DNA from: Sphingobacterium phlebotomi
GTDB taxonomy: Bacteria > Bacteroidota > Bacteroidia > Sphingobacteriales > Sphingobacteriaceae
Assembly (NCBI RefSeq): GCF_008180195.1
Contig: NZ_VTAV01000024.1
Coordinates: forward strand, 1 to 44,422
Direction: 5' to 3'
DNA: 44,422 bases
Of the stretch, positions 9,033 to 16,273 are shown one piece after another (positions within the stretch are counted from its first letter, which is position 1; every line of letters begins with the position of its first letter). Position numbers and translations under genes: made by a program. The notes beneath the pieces are model-generated. The model worked only from the letters and a program-made list of their open reading frames with translations. It ran no database searches and was not told where the DNA came from.

Positions 9033-10058
9033 ATGGGACAACAAGATTATATAAAAGACATTGCACGTTTTGGGTTGGAGAACGACCAGGAGAAACTATT
9101 GTCTACGTTGACCGAATTTATCGAGCACAACAAAAATAGCAAGAAGGTAAACTTTGCCCTGCAATTGCAGTCCCTACTTAAAGATAGTTTACGCAAGCAG
9201 CAAACCAGCCCCTTGCAAAAGGTAGGTTCGCCATCACACTATCAAAACCTGCAAGATCGTGAGACAGATGAATTGATCCTAGAGAAATTAACTTCGGATT
9301 ACAGTCTGAACAATTTGGTGTGCACCGCATCGGCAAAAGATCAACTGGTTAATTTTTTGGAAGAACACCGCAACAGTGATCTCTTATCGAAATATCAATT
9401 ACCGATATCTAACAAACTTCTGCTTTACGGCCCATCGGGATGTGGCAAGACCTTAGCATCATATGTAATTGCAGGAGAGCTGCAAAAGATGATGATTGTG
9501 GTTAATCTCGGTGCTATTGTTTCATCTAAATTGGGGGAAACTAGTAAGAACCTTGCTAAGATATTCCGCAAAGCAGCGCGGGAAGACTGCATCATCTTTA
9601 TCGACGAGTTTGACTCCTTGGGAAAGGTACGCGACTACAGCCAAGATCATGGCGAGATGAAGCGGGTAGTAAATACCATCCTGCAACTCTTCGACTATCT
9701 ACCGCAAAGCAGCATGGTGATCTGCGCAACGAACCAAAAGGATATGTTGGACGACGCATTGCTACGTCGATTTGATTTAGCCATCTCCTTAGAGCTGCCC
9801 GACCAACAACAGATACAGGAATTGATCCAGTTGGTACTGAAAGAGGGAAAATTTACGTTTGACCGCAAAGTATCTATGAAGAAGCTGATTGAGCATGCGC
9901 AGGGCCTCTCCTACTACAGTATACAGAAGACACTGATCAACGCTGTAAAGCGCAGCCTCTTTGCTATGAAAGATACACGGACGCTGAAGCCCAAGATCAA
10001 TACGCAAATATGGCAAGATCTTTTGATACAGGAAAAAGAAGCCTTGGCGATTGAATAA
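9033..10058 (+). CDS. AAA+ ATPase, IetA-like partner of a subtilase
   Basis: The 341-residue protein is a classical AAA ATPase. The N-terminal 120 residues are helical. They are followed by Walker A GPSGCGKT (133-140), a substrate-loop-like KLGET (166-170), Walker B IIFIDEFD (187-194), sensor 1 ATN (232-234) and the Arg-finger segment RRFD (245-248), then a helical lid. It faces a subtilisin-like protease gene that ends 14 nt away on the other strand. AAA ATPase plus S8 protease is the composition of IetAS. That pair was described as a toxin-antitoxin/stability system on the Agrobacterium Ti plasmid, and related pairs have been reported as anti-phage systems. In that model the ATPase restrains the protease. 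The convergent orientation and the separate promoters here are unlike a simple operon. Confidence 0.8.
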   Translation: MGQQDYIKDIARFGLENDQEKLLSTLTEFIEHNKNSKKVNFALQLQSLLKDSLRKQQTSPLQKVGSPSHYQNLQDRETDELILEKLTSDYSLNNLVCTASAKDQLVNFLEEHRNSDLLSKYQLPISNKLLLYGPSGCGKTLASYVIAGELQKMMIVVNLGAIVSSKLGETSKNLAKIFRKAAREDCIIFIDEFDSLGKVRDYSQDHGEMKRVVNTILQLFDYLPQSSMVICATNQKDMLDDALLRRFDLAISLELPDQQQIQELIQLVLKEGKFTFDRKVSMKKLIEHAQGLSYYSIQKTLINAVKRSLFAMKDTRTLKPKINTQIWQDLLIQEKEALAIE

Positions 10059-10074
10059 GCCAAGGCTTTTTTTT
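10039..10074. terminator. Bidirectional intrinsic terminator of the ATPase/protease pair
   Basis: The 10-bp perfect stem AAGCCTTGGC/GCCAAGGCTT (10039-10048 and 10059-10068) encloses a 10-nt loop. An eight-T run follows on the plus strand. On the minus strand the stem is followed by TTCTTTTT. The stem overlaps the stop codon of the ATPase gene, and the T-run touches the stop codon of the protease gene, so one hairpin can end both transcripts. Confidence 0.85.
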
Positions 10075-12778
10075 ATGCTTCGGCTTCCATATCTTGGTCG
10101 AGATCGGCCATATTATTATTAACTATCTCCATTGTATTAACCGCTTGAAATTCGTCGTAAAGGCTTGGTTTATTTTTTATCTTTGACTCATCTGCTACAC
10201 GGATAGCCAAGGAAAAACCATGTTCAGGCGTTATCCTGAGCCATTCTTGCAAATCATGATCTAAATTTTCCTTCACAGCGCAACGTAGTGCAATAACGAG
10301 TTGATTGCCTATTTTTTGGATATCCTTTTTTGCTAAGATGATGCTCATTTGTTGCCTATTGGAAAGTGGCTTATTAACCAATGGAAAGAAATCTTCGGAC
10401 CAAGAGTCTACCGTTGTTTTCACACCAAGCACTTGGTTTTTTAATTTTAACTTCAAAGAAGCTAATTTCGCTTTTTCAGACAAAGAAAGTCCTTCCATGT
10501 ACTTTTTTCGCTGAAGCGTTCTGATCTCATCTGTCCAAGAATCTTTGTAGAAATCATGATCTCGATCAGCTATAATAGCGGCGAGATCGCTTGGGGAATT
10601 CTTGATTACGCTATTGGCAAAATTGAACGACATATGCAGGGGATTATAGTCAACATGATTGCCCCAAGCAGGGTTTATTTTGAAACACAAGGTCGCCTGG
10701 ATATTCACACATTTGGAATTGGCACTATCTAACAGATATTCTGGAATATTTACCAAAACTACTTTATGGTGATCGGTAGGAATAACGTCTTCTATCAGTA
10801 ACGAAACTTCGTCTTCTTTGGAATAAAGTAATTTCTCTCGATCTGGCCTCCCATATCCTGCTAGATGACGGTGGATATCTTCTGCTGATAATACCTGTTT
10901 TGTAACATTCGTCTTTTCTCCACTACTAAGATCTTCGAAGGCGCGTTGGTATACACTATGAGATAGGGCTTCCTTCCGATTGGAAACACTATCTTCTAAA
11001 TGGGTGTGAGAGTAGCTACTGGCACTATTAATCATTAAAGCTTTGACAGATTGCAGGGAAATGTTTGGATATAGGTTGATAAGCTGCGCGGCTAAGTTTA
11101 AAGCTAACGGCGTCGCTAAGCTCGTCCCTGCATCGAACGTGTAATAATCCGTACCGGTATCTCCAAATCCAAGAACTTGCATGGCGCCGTCATCATTTAA
11201 CAGATCACCTCCTGGCATAACAAGATCAGGTTTAAAAAGATTTTTGTTACCGTGATTGGGACTTAGCTTTCCACCGTTAATCGGTTGTTTAAAATCATAA
11301 TGATTTTTGCGTGAATAGTAGGCCGGCAAATCTTTGTCAAGACTGAGGTCTGGCTGCGTTTCTGGACGATAGTTGTCCGCCAATGATCCTACTGTAATGT
11401 TGTTCATGCTTTCTGCAGGCGTACAAATATTTGTAAATTCACAAGAGTGTATGTCAGATGAAACGCCCGGGTTATAAAAATGGTTGGGATATTTGTGTAA
11501 GTCATGAACTTCTTCTTGCATGGCAACCAGATCATCGTAATGCATATTACCCGCGGCAATAAATATCAATATATCTTCCTCATAGGCGAGCTTATCTAGC
11601 AAGTAGGCGAATAATGACGGAGATTCATTATATGCTTTGCTCTCTGCGCAGACTGACAGGTTGAACAGACGGATGCCCTGCGTTTGATGGACTTTTCGGA
11701 TAGCATCTACTATTTTAATCACATCGATATAACCATCTATATTTTCCAATATCTTAATGGAATATATATGTGCATCTGCTATTAAATCATTTTCCCCTGT
11801 AAAATAGCGTTCGCCTACAGCAGCCAAACTGGCTACGATGGTGCCATGCTGATGAGTTGCGGATAATGCATTACCAGTAGCTGTAATATCCAGTCCATCC
11901 ACAACAACCTCTTGGATAGGATCTATTGGTCGAATACCATTATCCAAAACACCGACTATAGTTTCCGTATGACCATTGCGTCGGATATTTAAATCCCAGG
12001 TTAACTGTGCCATATTAAATTTATCCGGTTTGACACTTACTGCACGTAAAGAATGGGCCTGAGCAAGAATATCAAAGTTTTCAGCCATGTTTATAATCAC
12101 ATCCCTACTTGCACCTTTGATTTGTACCATCTTATCATAGGGATCGATTGTGAACGAAGATATCTCATCAATTAATACTAAACCGTTAAGGTAATTATCT
12201 AAAATCTCACGTTGTTCTTCATAAACAGCATGGACATCTGCATTATTATTGATGAACTCAAAAACAAGGTCCTGAGAACAATAATTGCGGATATCATCAG
12301 CAGTATGATACTTCACATCATATAACGTTGTCATTATCGCATACGGTGTTCCTTGAGGAGATGTACGATGATCACTCTGGATATATTGATTAAGTAATCT
12401 ATCGAATTTTGTGAATTTGACTTCATCAACGATTGCAAATAGAACTGTCCTATTGAAATCTTTTTGCATAACCGGACTTAACCCAAATTCGTTCAAGAAA
12501 CGGGTGCGTGTTTTAAAGTTTGCACCATCGCTAAAAGGGATCAACAACCTAATCTCGACGATTGCAAGATTTTCTGGTACGAGTGTCTTCTGCTGTAGTC
12601 GTATAATTCTATCTTGCTTCAGCTGAATAAATGACGTATGTAGCTTTTGCTTATGGAGTCTATACGCTTCTGGATCTTTATCTTCAAATTTAGTATCCGT
12701 AATTGATCTAGATTTATTGAACTTGTGAATTGAGCCCGAGGGGTTTCTTAAATAAAGGTGGGGTAACTTATGGTTCAT
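10073..12778 (-). CDS. Subtilisin-like (S8) serine protease, IetS-like
   Basis: The longest frame starts at 12859. A perfect -7 box at 12812-12819 lies inside that extension, so I place the start at the ATG ending at 12778, giving 901 residues. In this numbering the catalytic triad appears as Asp279 (GVLDNGIRP), His311 (HQHGT) and Ser553 (GTSLATP). The oxyanion Asn is in IFIAAGNM near 411. The long N-terminal region (about 260 residues) and C-terminal region (about 300) match the large S8 proteases paired with AAA ATPases. There is no secretion signal, so a cytoplasmic protease is expected. That is typical of IetAS-like pairs, where uncontrolled protease is thought to be toxic. It lies downstream of the 95-aa gene but probably has its own promoter. 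Confidence 0.85.
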   Translation of the reverse strand: MNHKLPHLYLRNPSGSIHKFNKSRSITDTKFEDKDPEAYRLHKQKLHTSFIQLKQDRIIRLQQKTLVPENLAIVEIRLLIPFSDGANFKTRTRFLNEFGLSPVMQKDFNRTVLFAIVDEVKFTKFDRLLNQYIQSDHRTSPQGTPYAIMTTLYDVKYHTADDIRNYCSQDLVFEFINNNADVHAVYEEQREILDNYLNGLVLIDEISSFTIDPYDKMVQIKGASRDVIINMAENFDILAQAHSLRAVSVKPDKFNMAQLTWDLNIRRNGHTETIVGVLDNGIRPIDPIQEVVVDGLDITATGNALSATHQHGTIVASLAAVGERYFTGENDLIADAHIYSIKILENIDGYIDVIKIVDAIRKVHQTQGIRLFNLSVCAESKAYNESPSLFAYLLDKLAYEEDILIFIAAGNMHYDDLVAMQEEVHDLHKYPNHFYNPGVSSDIHSCEFTNICTPAESMNNITVGSLADNYRPETQPDLSLDKDLPAYYSRKNHYDFKQPINGGKLSPNHGNKNLFKPDLVMPGGDLLNDDGAMQVLGFGDTGTDYYTFDAGTSLATPLALNLAAQLINLYPNISLQSVKALMINSASSYSHTHLEDSVSNRKEALSHSVYQRAFEDLSSGEKTNVTKQVLSAEDIHRHLAGYGRPDREKLLYSKEDEVSLLIEDVIPTDHHKVVLVNIPEYLLDSANSKCVNIQATLCFKINPAWGNHVDYNPLHMSFNFANSVIKNSPSDLAAIIADRDHDFYKDSWTDEIRTLQRKKYMEGLSLSEKAKLASLKLKLKNQVLGVKTTVDSWSEDFFPLVNKPLSNRQQMSIILAKKDIQKIGNQLVIALRCAVKENLDHDLQEWLRITPEHGFSLAIRVADESKIKNKPSLYDEFQAVNTMEIVNNNMADLDQDMEAEA

Positions 12779-12781
12779 ATG

Positions 12782-12819
12782 TCTAACAAATTGGTTGTTA
12801 GAACGAATATACAAATTTA
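12782..12819 (-). promoter_or_regulatory. Promoter and inverted repeat upstream of the S8 protease
   Basis: On the minus strand TAAATTTG (plus-strand 12812-12819) is a perfect -7 box. Downstream of it, in the presumed leader, lies a perfect 8-bp inverted repeat TCTAACAA/TTGTTAGA (12782-12789 and 12795-12802, 5-nt spacer), ending four bases before the start codon. It could be an operator, or an mRNA hairpin limiting translation. Its sequence differs from the TGCTAGCA dyads of the ATPase promoter. Confidence 0.5.
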
Positions 12820-12868
12820 TTGAAATAAGAACAAGGCATATCTCACTTGAGATTGACACATAATTTTA

Positions 12869-13156
12869 CTATTCTTTGCCATCCTCCTCATCTTTCGGTT
12901 CGCTGTCAGATTTGAAATTGCGCGATGTCAGTCGGCCTTTGATAATGCCCTCAATATCCGGCTTCCAGTCTCCAAGTGGGACGTCCGTTAATTCTTCATC
13001 CGGGATACTTAGCAATACATCGGCTATCATTTCCTGAAACTCTTCTCGCTTATAAAGAACCGAAGCAATCGTGTGGTCAATCTCTTCCTCGGCAGTTAAT
13101 GTGCCCATTATTTTTTTCCGGATCAGCTTTCGAACATATTTTTTCTTCTGAATCAT
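12869..13156 (-). CDS. Hypothetical 95-aa protein
   Basis: This is a small soluble, mostly helical acidic protein with a basic N-terminus and an acidic tail (PKDEEDGKE). The GTLTAEEE segment faintly recalls the N-terminal helix of FecR-type anti-sigma factors, but that is not enough to assign it. It lies 28 nt after the 168-aa gene of module 1 and is probably the last gene of that operon. No other module copy retains it. The protease gene downstream has its own promoter. Confidence 0.5.
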   Translation of the reverse strand: MIQKKKYVRKLIRKKIMGTLTAEEEIDHTIASVLYKREEFQEMIADVLLSIPDEELTDVPLGDWKPDIEGIIKGRLTSRNFKSDSEPKDEEDGKE

Positions 13157-13184
13157 AACCTATAAGTTTTATATCTATGTAATT

Positions 13185-13691
13185 CTATCGCTCAATAATA
13201 GCTCTTATCTCCTCCGCAAAAGCTCTGTCAATATCGAAAATATCGGAATCCTTCTCCCGGCAGCGCTGAAGCTTCTCCATAACATCATCTCCCCTAAGAT
13301 TTCTCCGCATGTTCCGATCCAGCTCTGGATCAATCTCTATCTGTAGTGCTTCTAGATCAACAGATCGTATCTGCGAAACATGTATATAGACACTTTCATT
13401 CAATGGAAGAAATCCTTTCTTTCTTAAGCTAGGCCGCAGGCTTCCGTCGTCCAGAAGTGGAACGTCAATACCGAGCTTCATTATCGCGTAATCCCATCGA
13501 TCGGTAAAGACGTACATCACGGCCGTTAAATCTTCCTGCGACTTCGCTTGCTGTGGAAAGCCGGCCGCATGCCGCTTCTTGGTGACCTCTGCTAGTTCCA
13601 GTCCCCGCTTTTGTATTGCTTCCCTGTCTAGGTCTTCTTTTCTAGGGGTAGCTTTGTTTTTGTCGTTTCTTTTGAAAAAATTGAACATCAT
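13185..13691 (-). CDS. Module 1, conserved 168-aa hypothetical protein
   Basis: Family unknown. The N-terminus is basic (MMFNFFKRN), followed by a charged helical region. The central part (YVFTDRWDYAIMKLGIDVPLLDDGSLRPSL) is strongly conserved between copies, and the C-terminus is helical and acidic. There is no membrane segment or signal. It is the fourth gene of the module, 12 nt after the 201-aa gene. A full copy also occurs at 25901-26404 (module 4), an N-terminally truncated copy at 20414-20743 (module 3), and a 38-nt scar at 18287-18324 (module 2). Conservation of the frame in two separate copies supports it as a real gene. Confidence 0.65.
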   Translation of the reverse strand: MMFNFFKRNDKNKATPRKEDLDREAIQKRGLELAEVTKKRHAAGFPQQAKSQEDLTAVMYVFTDRWDYAIMKLGIDVPLLDDGSLRPSLRKKGFLPLNESVYIHVSQIRSVDLEALQIEIDPELDRNMRRNLRGDDVMEKLQRCREKDSDIFDIDRAFAEEIRAIIER

Positions 13692-13703
13692 TGTTTTGTT
13701 TAT

Positions 13704-14309
13704 TTAATCTTCCCACTCTTCACTCCGTACCTTAAAATTTTCATGCAGATAAGACAGTTCATCAGTCAAGTATTTCTCGATATGTCCTCGTATTTCATTG
13801 AAATCATAGTCGTCGAAAGAATAGGTTTGTAGCAGGGTGCTCTCGTCATCTTCGTGTGCACCGAAGCGCAAGACCTCGCGATACTCATTATTAAGTGATA
13901 GCGCAAATGAATTACTCGATATGGACGTGACAAAAAACAGATAGCGCGGGCAGTCGAAGATATTCGAGTCAACCTTCGATTTGGCATCTACCGCAAGGGC
14001 GGCAAAAGCTGGAATTTCATCATCGTCGAGAATATAGAAATGTTCATGTTGATCATGCGTATCTAGTATGATTTCCAGATAGGGCGAAGAAAATGCCGGT
14101 TTGATTTCCGTGAAAAGGTGCCGAAGATCTTTTAATATCGTATCATCAAATTTTTTGGCTACATCTTCCTTGCATTTAGCTTGTTCTTCTTCTTTCTTTC
14201 GCTCCTGTTCTTTCTTCTGTGCAATCGCATGATGTTGTTCATCACATTTGGCGGTGAAGGCCTGCACTTTTTCTGAAAATTTTTGTTTTAAATCGGTGTT
14301 GTTACTCAT
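13704..14309 (-). CDS. Module 1, conserved 201-aa hypothetical protein
   Basis: Family unknown. Residues 1-60 form a highly charged helix/coiled coil (KKEQERKKEEEQAKCKED). The rest looks alpha/beta, with an acidic C-terminal stretch (DDYDFNEIRGHIEKYL) shared by all copies. The central part varies most between copies, as if under diversifying change: YREVLRFGAHEDDE here, against ESRDFLSQCEDGDE in module 2. It lies between the LpxL-like gene (37 nt upstream) and the 168-aa gene (12 nt downstream) and is presumably co-transcribed with them. The protein has no signal peptide. Its role in the module is not known. Confidence 0.65.
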   Translation of the reverse strand: MSNNTDLKQKFSEKVQAFTAKCDEQHHAIAQKKEQERKKEEEQAKCKEDVAKKFDDTILKDLRHLFTEIKPAFSSPYLEIILDTHDQHEHFYILDDDEIPAFAALAVDAKSKVDSNIFDCPRYLFFVTSISSNSFALSLNNEYREVLRFGAHEDDESTLLQTYSFDDYDFNEIRGHIEKYLTDELSYLHENFKVRSEEWED

Positions 14310-14346
14310 AGTATAAGGTTTTTATTGCGATATAAATTTATGGATA

Positions 14347-15303
14347 TTAAAACTGCTTAAGGAATTCTCGTCTCAGCGTTTCCATTTTGTTAAACTGACT
14401 AGTGGAAACTTCTGCATATTTCCCGGAGACAATATCCAATAGCATATTTTTCTCTTTTGTGTAGACGGGCAGCCATATGGGTTTTTCAGCAGTGTGTTGC
14501 TTATCGGGAACAATTTTATCGAATAATCTGGGAATACATTCCCACTGCAGGATTTCCTCCGCAGAGAGTTCTTCCAGCATTTGGTAACAGTATTGCATAG
14601 CGGCGGAATATTGCTCCCGGTTGTTTACGTATAGGTCTCCCCTGCTCCGTACCGTCAGTTTCTCGCCTTCCGTTGTAAGAACAACCGGACGGATGGGGAC
14701 GCCGCTCAATTGACTTAGTATGGCCATTCCCATGCGTACATCCAAAGGTTTGTTATGTACATGGATCTTCGTCCATCCTTTCTCTACACTGTCTCCTTCT
14801 TCCCCATCGACGTAACAGATAACGTGGTAGCCTCTTTTCAACAGTTGCTTTAGCTGTATAAGAGATTTTGAGCCGCTGGACCTTACAAACTGCAGTTCGC
14901 TCGCATTCGGCTCCCGCCCGAAACTTCTTTTGAATTGCTGCATATACATGGGATATTGTTCTTCGAACACGTCGTCTTTAAGCAAGATCGCAATACCATA
15001 TCCTAGCCGAATAAGTGCTCGCGCCATGATCGCATAAGGGCCGATATGGAAGCTGGCCCATATACGCGGGCCGTCCACCTTGGGCAGCTGTTCTTCCAGT
15101 TGTGGTAGGAAGGTATGATCGGGCTGAAATGTTTCCTGTTGAAGATAACGTTGGTGAATGTTTATGATCCGCAATATGGATTCGTAGCTGTCTACCAATT
15201 TCCAGTGGTATAGCATCGATGCTAGTTTGACACTCTGGTTCCAAAGGATGTGATCATCCCTTCTGACAGGTATTGCCGGTAAAGTATTTGGGGTGCTGTT
15301 CAT
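14347..15303 (-). CDS. Module 1, LpxL/HtrB-like (LPLAT superfamily) protein
   Basis: The 318-residue protein resembles lipid A/lysophospholipid acyltransferases in layout. A His in WASFHIGPY (H86) stands where the HxGxxE/D catalytic motif would be. GYHVICYVDGEEG (158-170) resembles the strand before the substrate loop, and RMGMAILSQLSGVPIRPVV (190-208) resembles the family segment where a Gly-Val-Pro turn leads into a buried strand. The acidic residue expected five positions after the His is Ala here, so classical acyltransferase chemistry is uncertain. No N-terminal membrane anchor is visible, unlike LpxL. It follows the 40-aa peptide gene by 60 nt across a hairpin. A second intact copy is at 26618-27574. 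Broken copies occur in modules 3, 5 and 6. A role in modifying or handling the peptide is inference. Confidence 0.65.
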   Translation of the reverse strand: MNSTPNTLPAIPVRRDDHILWNQSVKLASMLYHWKLVDSYESILRIINIHQRYLQQETFQPDHTFLPQLEEQLPKVDGPRIWASFHIGPYAIMARALIRLGYGIAILLKDDVFEEQYPMYMQQFKRSFGREPNASELQFVRSSGSKSLIQLKQLLKRGYHVICYVDGEEGDSVEKGWTKIHVHNKPLDVRMGMAILSQLSGVPIRPVVLTTEGEKLTVRSRGDLYVNNREQYSAAMQYCYQMLEELSAEEILQWECIPRLFDKIVPDKQHTAEKPIWLPVYTKEKNMLLDIVSGKYAEVSTSQFNKMETLRREFLKQF

Positions 15304-15323
15304 AGTTGGTTTTAGTTAGTTAA

Positions 15324-15344
15324 AAGGGTGTCCGGATCACCCTT
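15324..15344 (-). terminator. Module 1 attenuator-like hairpin between peptide and LpxL-like gene
   Basis: The stem AAGGGTG/CACCCTT (7 bp perfect) encloses TCCGGAT. On the minus strand the stem is followed by a short TT(TT) run, so it could act as a weak terminator that lets only part of the transcripts proceed into the LpxL-like gene. It is conserved at the same place in modules 3, 4, 5 and 6. Confidence 0.55.
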
Positions 15345-15363
15345 ATCGTAGAATTAACTTGAT

Positions 15364-15486
15364 TTAAAAATAATTAAGATTACATTTTTCCTTGCTGGCA
15401 GACAGTAACGCAAGACCTTCGTTTGCATCGAGTACATTTGAGGCTACCGCTGCTATGTGTTGGATTTCATGAATAAATTGTTCCAT
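15364..15486 (-). CDS. Module 1, 40-aa conserved peptide (possible precursor)
   Basis: The peptide begins MEQFIHEIQHIAAVASNVLD and ends SKEKCNLNYF. The first 28 residues form an amphipathic helix with His and Glu on one face. The last six contain the only Cys, followed by Asn and aromatic/aliphatic residues. Frame and length are identical in five copies of the module. Differences in the divergent copy at 27635-27757 are mostly conservative, which supports translation. It is the first gene after the conserved leader and is separated from the LpxL-like gene by a hairpin. This layout is common for abundant precursor or signal peptides. There is no double-Gly or signal-peptidase site, and no transporter is nearby, so the product's fate is unknown. 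The frame extends upstream through the promoter, but that part is not conserved as protein. Confidence 0.6.
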   Translation of the reverse strand: MEQFIHEIQHIAAVASNVLDANEGLALLSASKEKCNLNYF

Positions 15487-15672
15487 GTTCAATGTATGTT
15501 TTAGTTTATAAAAAGCACCTATCGATCCTGGATAGATTGCTGTGTGATCACGCAGCAAATATGCTGTATAAGGATAGAGAATTCCAAAAAAAATGTTGAA
15601 CAGTAGAAAAACGGCAGTTTCGTCCCCGCGGAAAAAGGCTGAACGGAAGAAAAGTGGGCGTTTGGGCGGAAA
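15487..15672 (-). promoter_or_regulatory. Module 1 conserved leader and promoter
   Basis: This block is nearly identical in front of all six peptide genes. On the minus strand a TTTG (plus 15585-15588) and CATATTTG (15556-15563, one mismatch to TAnnTTTG) are 21 nt apart, a good Bacteroidota promoter. Just downstream lies the imperfect palindrome GCTGTGTGATCACGCAGC (15539-15556), which overlaps the predicted transcription start. It could be an operator, or a 5' stem-loop of the mRNA. A second small inverted repeat, CTATC/GATAG, is in the leader. A GC-rich stretch with CCGCGG and a C-rich tract marks the far end of conservation. Confidence 0.65.
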
Positions 15673-15734
15673 CGTAAGAAAAAAGTAACAGGAGAACATA
15701 ACTAAACATAACGATAACGCAGCTTTTTTTTGTT

Positions 15735-15900
15735 AAAGACCTTATCCGTCAGGCTATCAGGAAACCATTGACGAAATGTCAAGGCAAAATAAAGGGAAAA
15801 TATTACCGCCTTTTAAAAAAGTTGATATAAACATTCAGGATTATGACACCATTTTCTTTGGTCATTCTGTTTGGGATATGCGGTTGCCACCAGCTTTTGT
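15735..15900 (+). pseudogene. Flavodoxin fragment
   Basis: Reading from just after a TAA, the frame gives RPYPSGYQETIDEMSRQN, and then KKVDINIQDYDTIFFGHSVW with DMRLPPAF. The pattern of Asp-Tyr-Asp, then I/V-F-F-G, then W and LPP is the flavodoxin FMN-binding strand and following loop. The N-terminal P-loop and the C-terminal half are missing. It is fused in frame to a piece of an acetyltransferase gene. This is a remnant, not a functional gene. Confidence 0.6.
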
Positions 15901-16121
15901 TCCCGAACTTTCGTTAGTGGCAACGATTGACAACAAAATTATCGGGCACATGGAATATAAAAGCACCCTTTGATGTGCCAGCCACTGTTTTTATGGGAAT
16001 TGAATTAATATCTGACGGACTTAAAGGCATAAGCGGAATGGTAAAATACCCGAAAGCGTTTGAAGTCAAAAGGAGAGCAATATTGAAGGGAATGCACCTC
16101 ACACAAAGCGAAACGGCATAA
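15901..16121 (+). pseudogene. GNAT acetyltransferase remnant, deleted and frameshifted
   Basis: VPELSLVATIDNKIIGH matches the acetyl-CoA-binding strand region of YhbS-like GNAT proteins. After about 15 codons the match jumps to another frame with IKAPFDVPATVFMGIEL and GLKGISGMVKYPKAFEV, the C-terminal end of the same family. The middle of the domain is gone, and the two parts are out of frame. The fragment follows the flavodoxin remnant directly, so at least two deletions shaped this site. Confidence 0.6.
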
Positions 16122-16273
16122 AAACAACGGTTGAGATATTTTTGTAATACTAAAAAATAATCCTATTGCTTTTAAAAACGAGTATTCAATTTCTTGTCTT
16201 ATGCAAAGTTGATTAAAAAAGAATGGTTTTAAATTTATAACAGCAAAAATATAATAATCAAAGTCTAAATAAG

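Noticed and set aside
15539..15556. CRP/Fnr-type site read from TGTGA...TCACG in the leader palindrome.
   Set aside because: CRP sites need a 6-bp spacer (TGTGAN6TCACA). Here the halves abut (TGTGATCACG), so the resemblance is superficial. I list it only as a palindrome.
15364..15699. A 111-codon open frame covering the peptide and its upstream leader.
   Set aside because: The upstream part coincides with the promoter block, is not conserved as protein, and lies above the predicted transcription start. Only the 40-codon part is kept.
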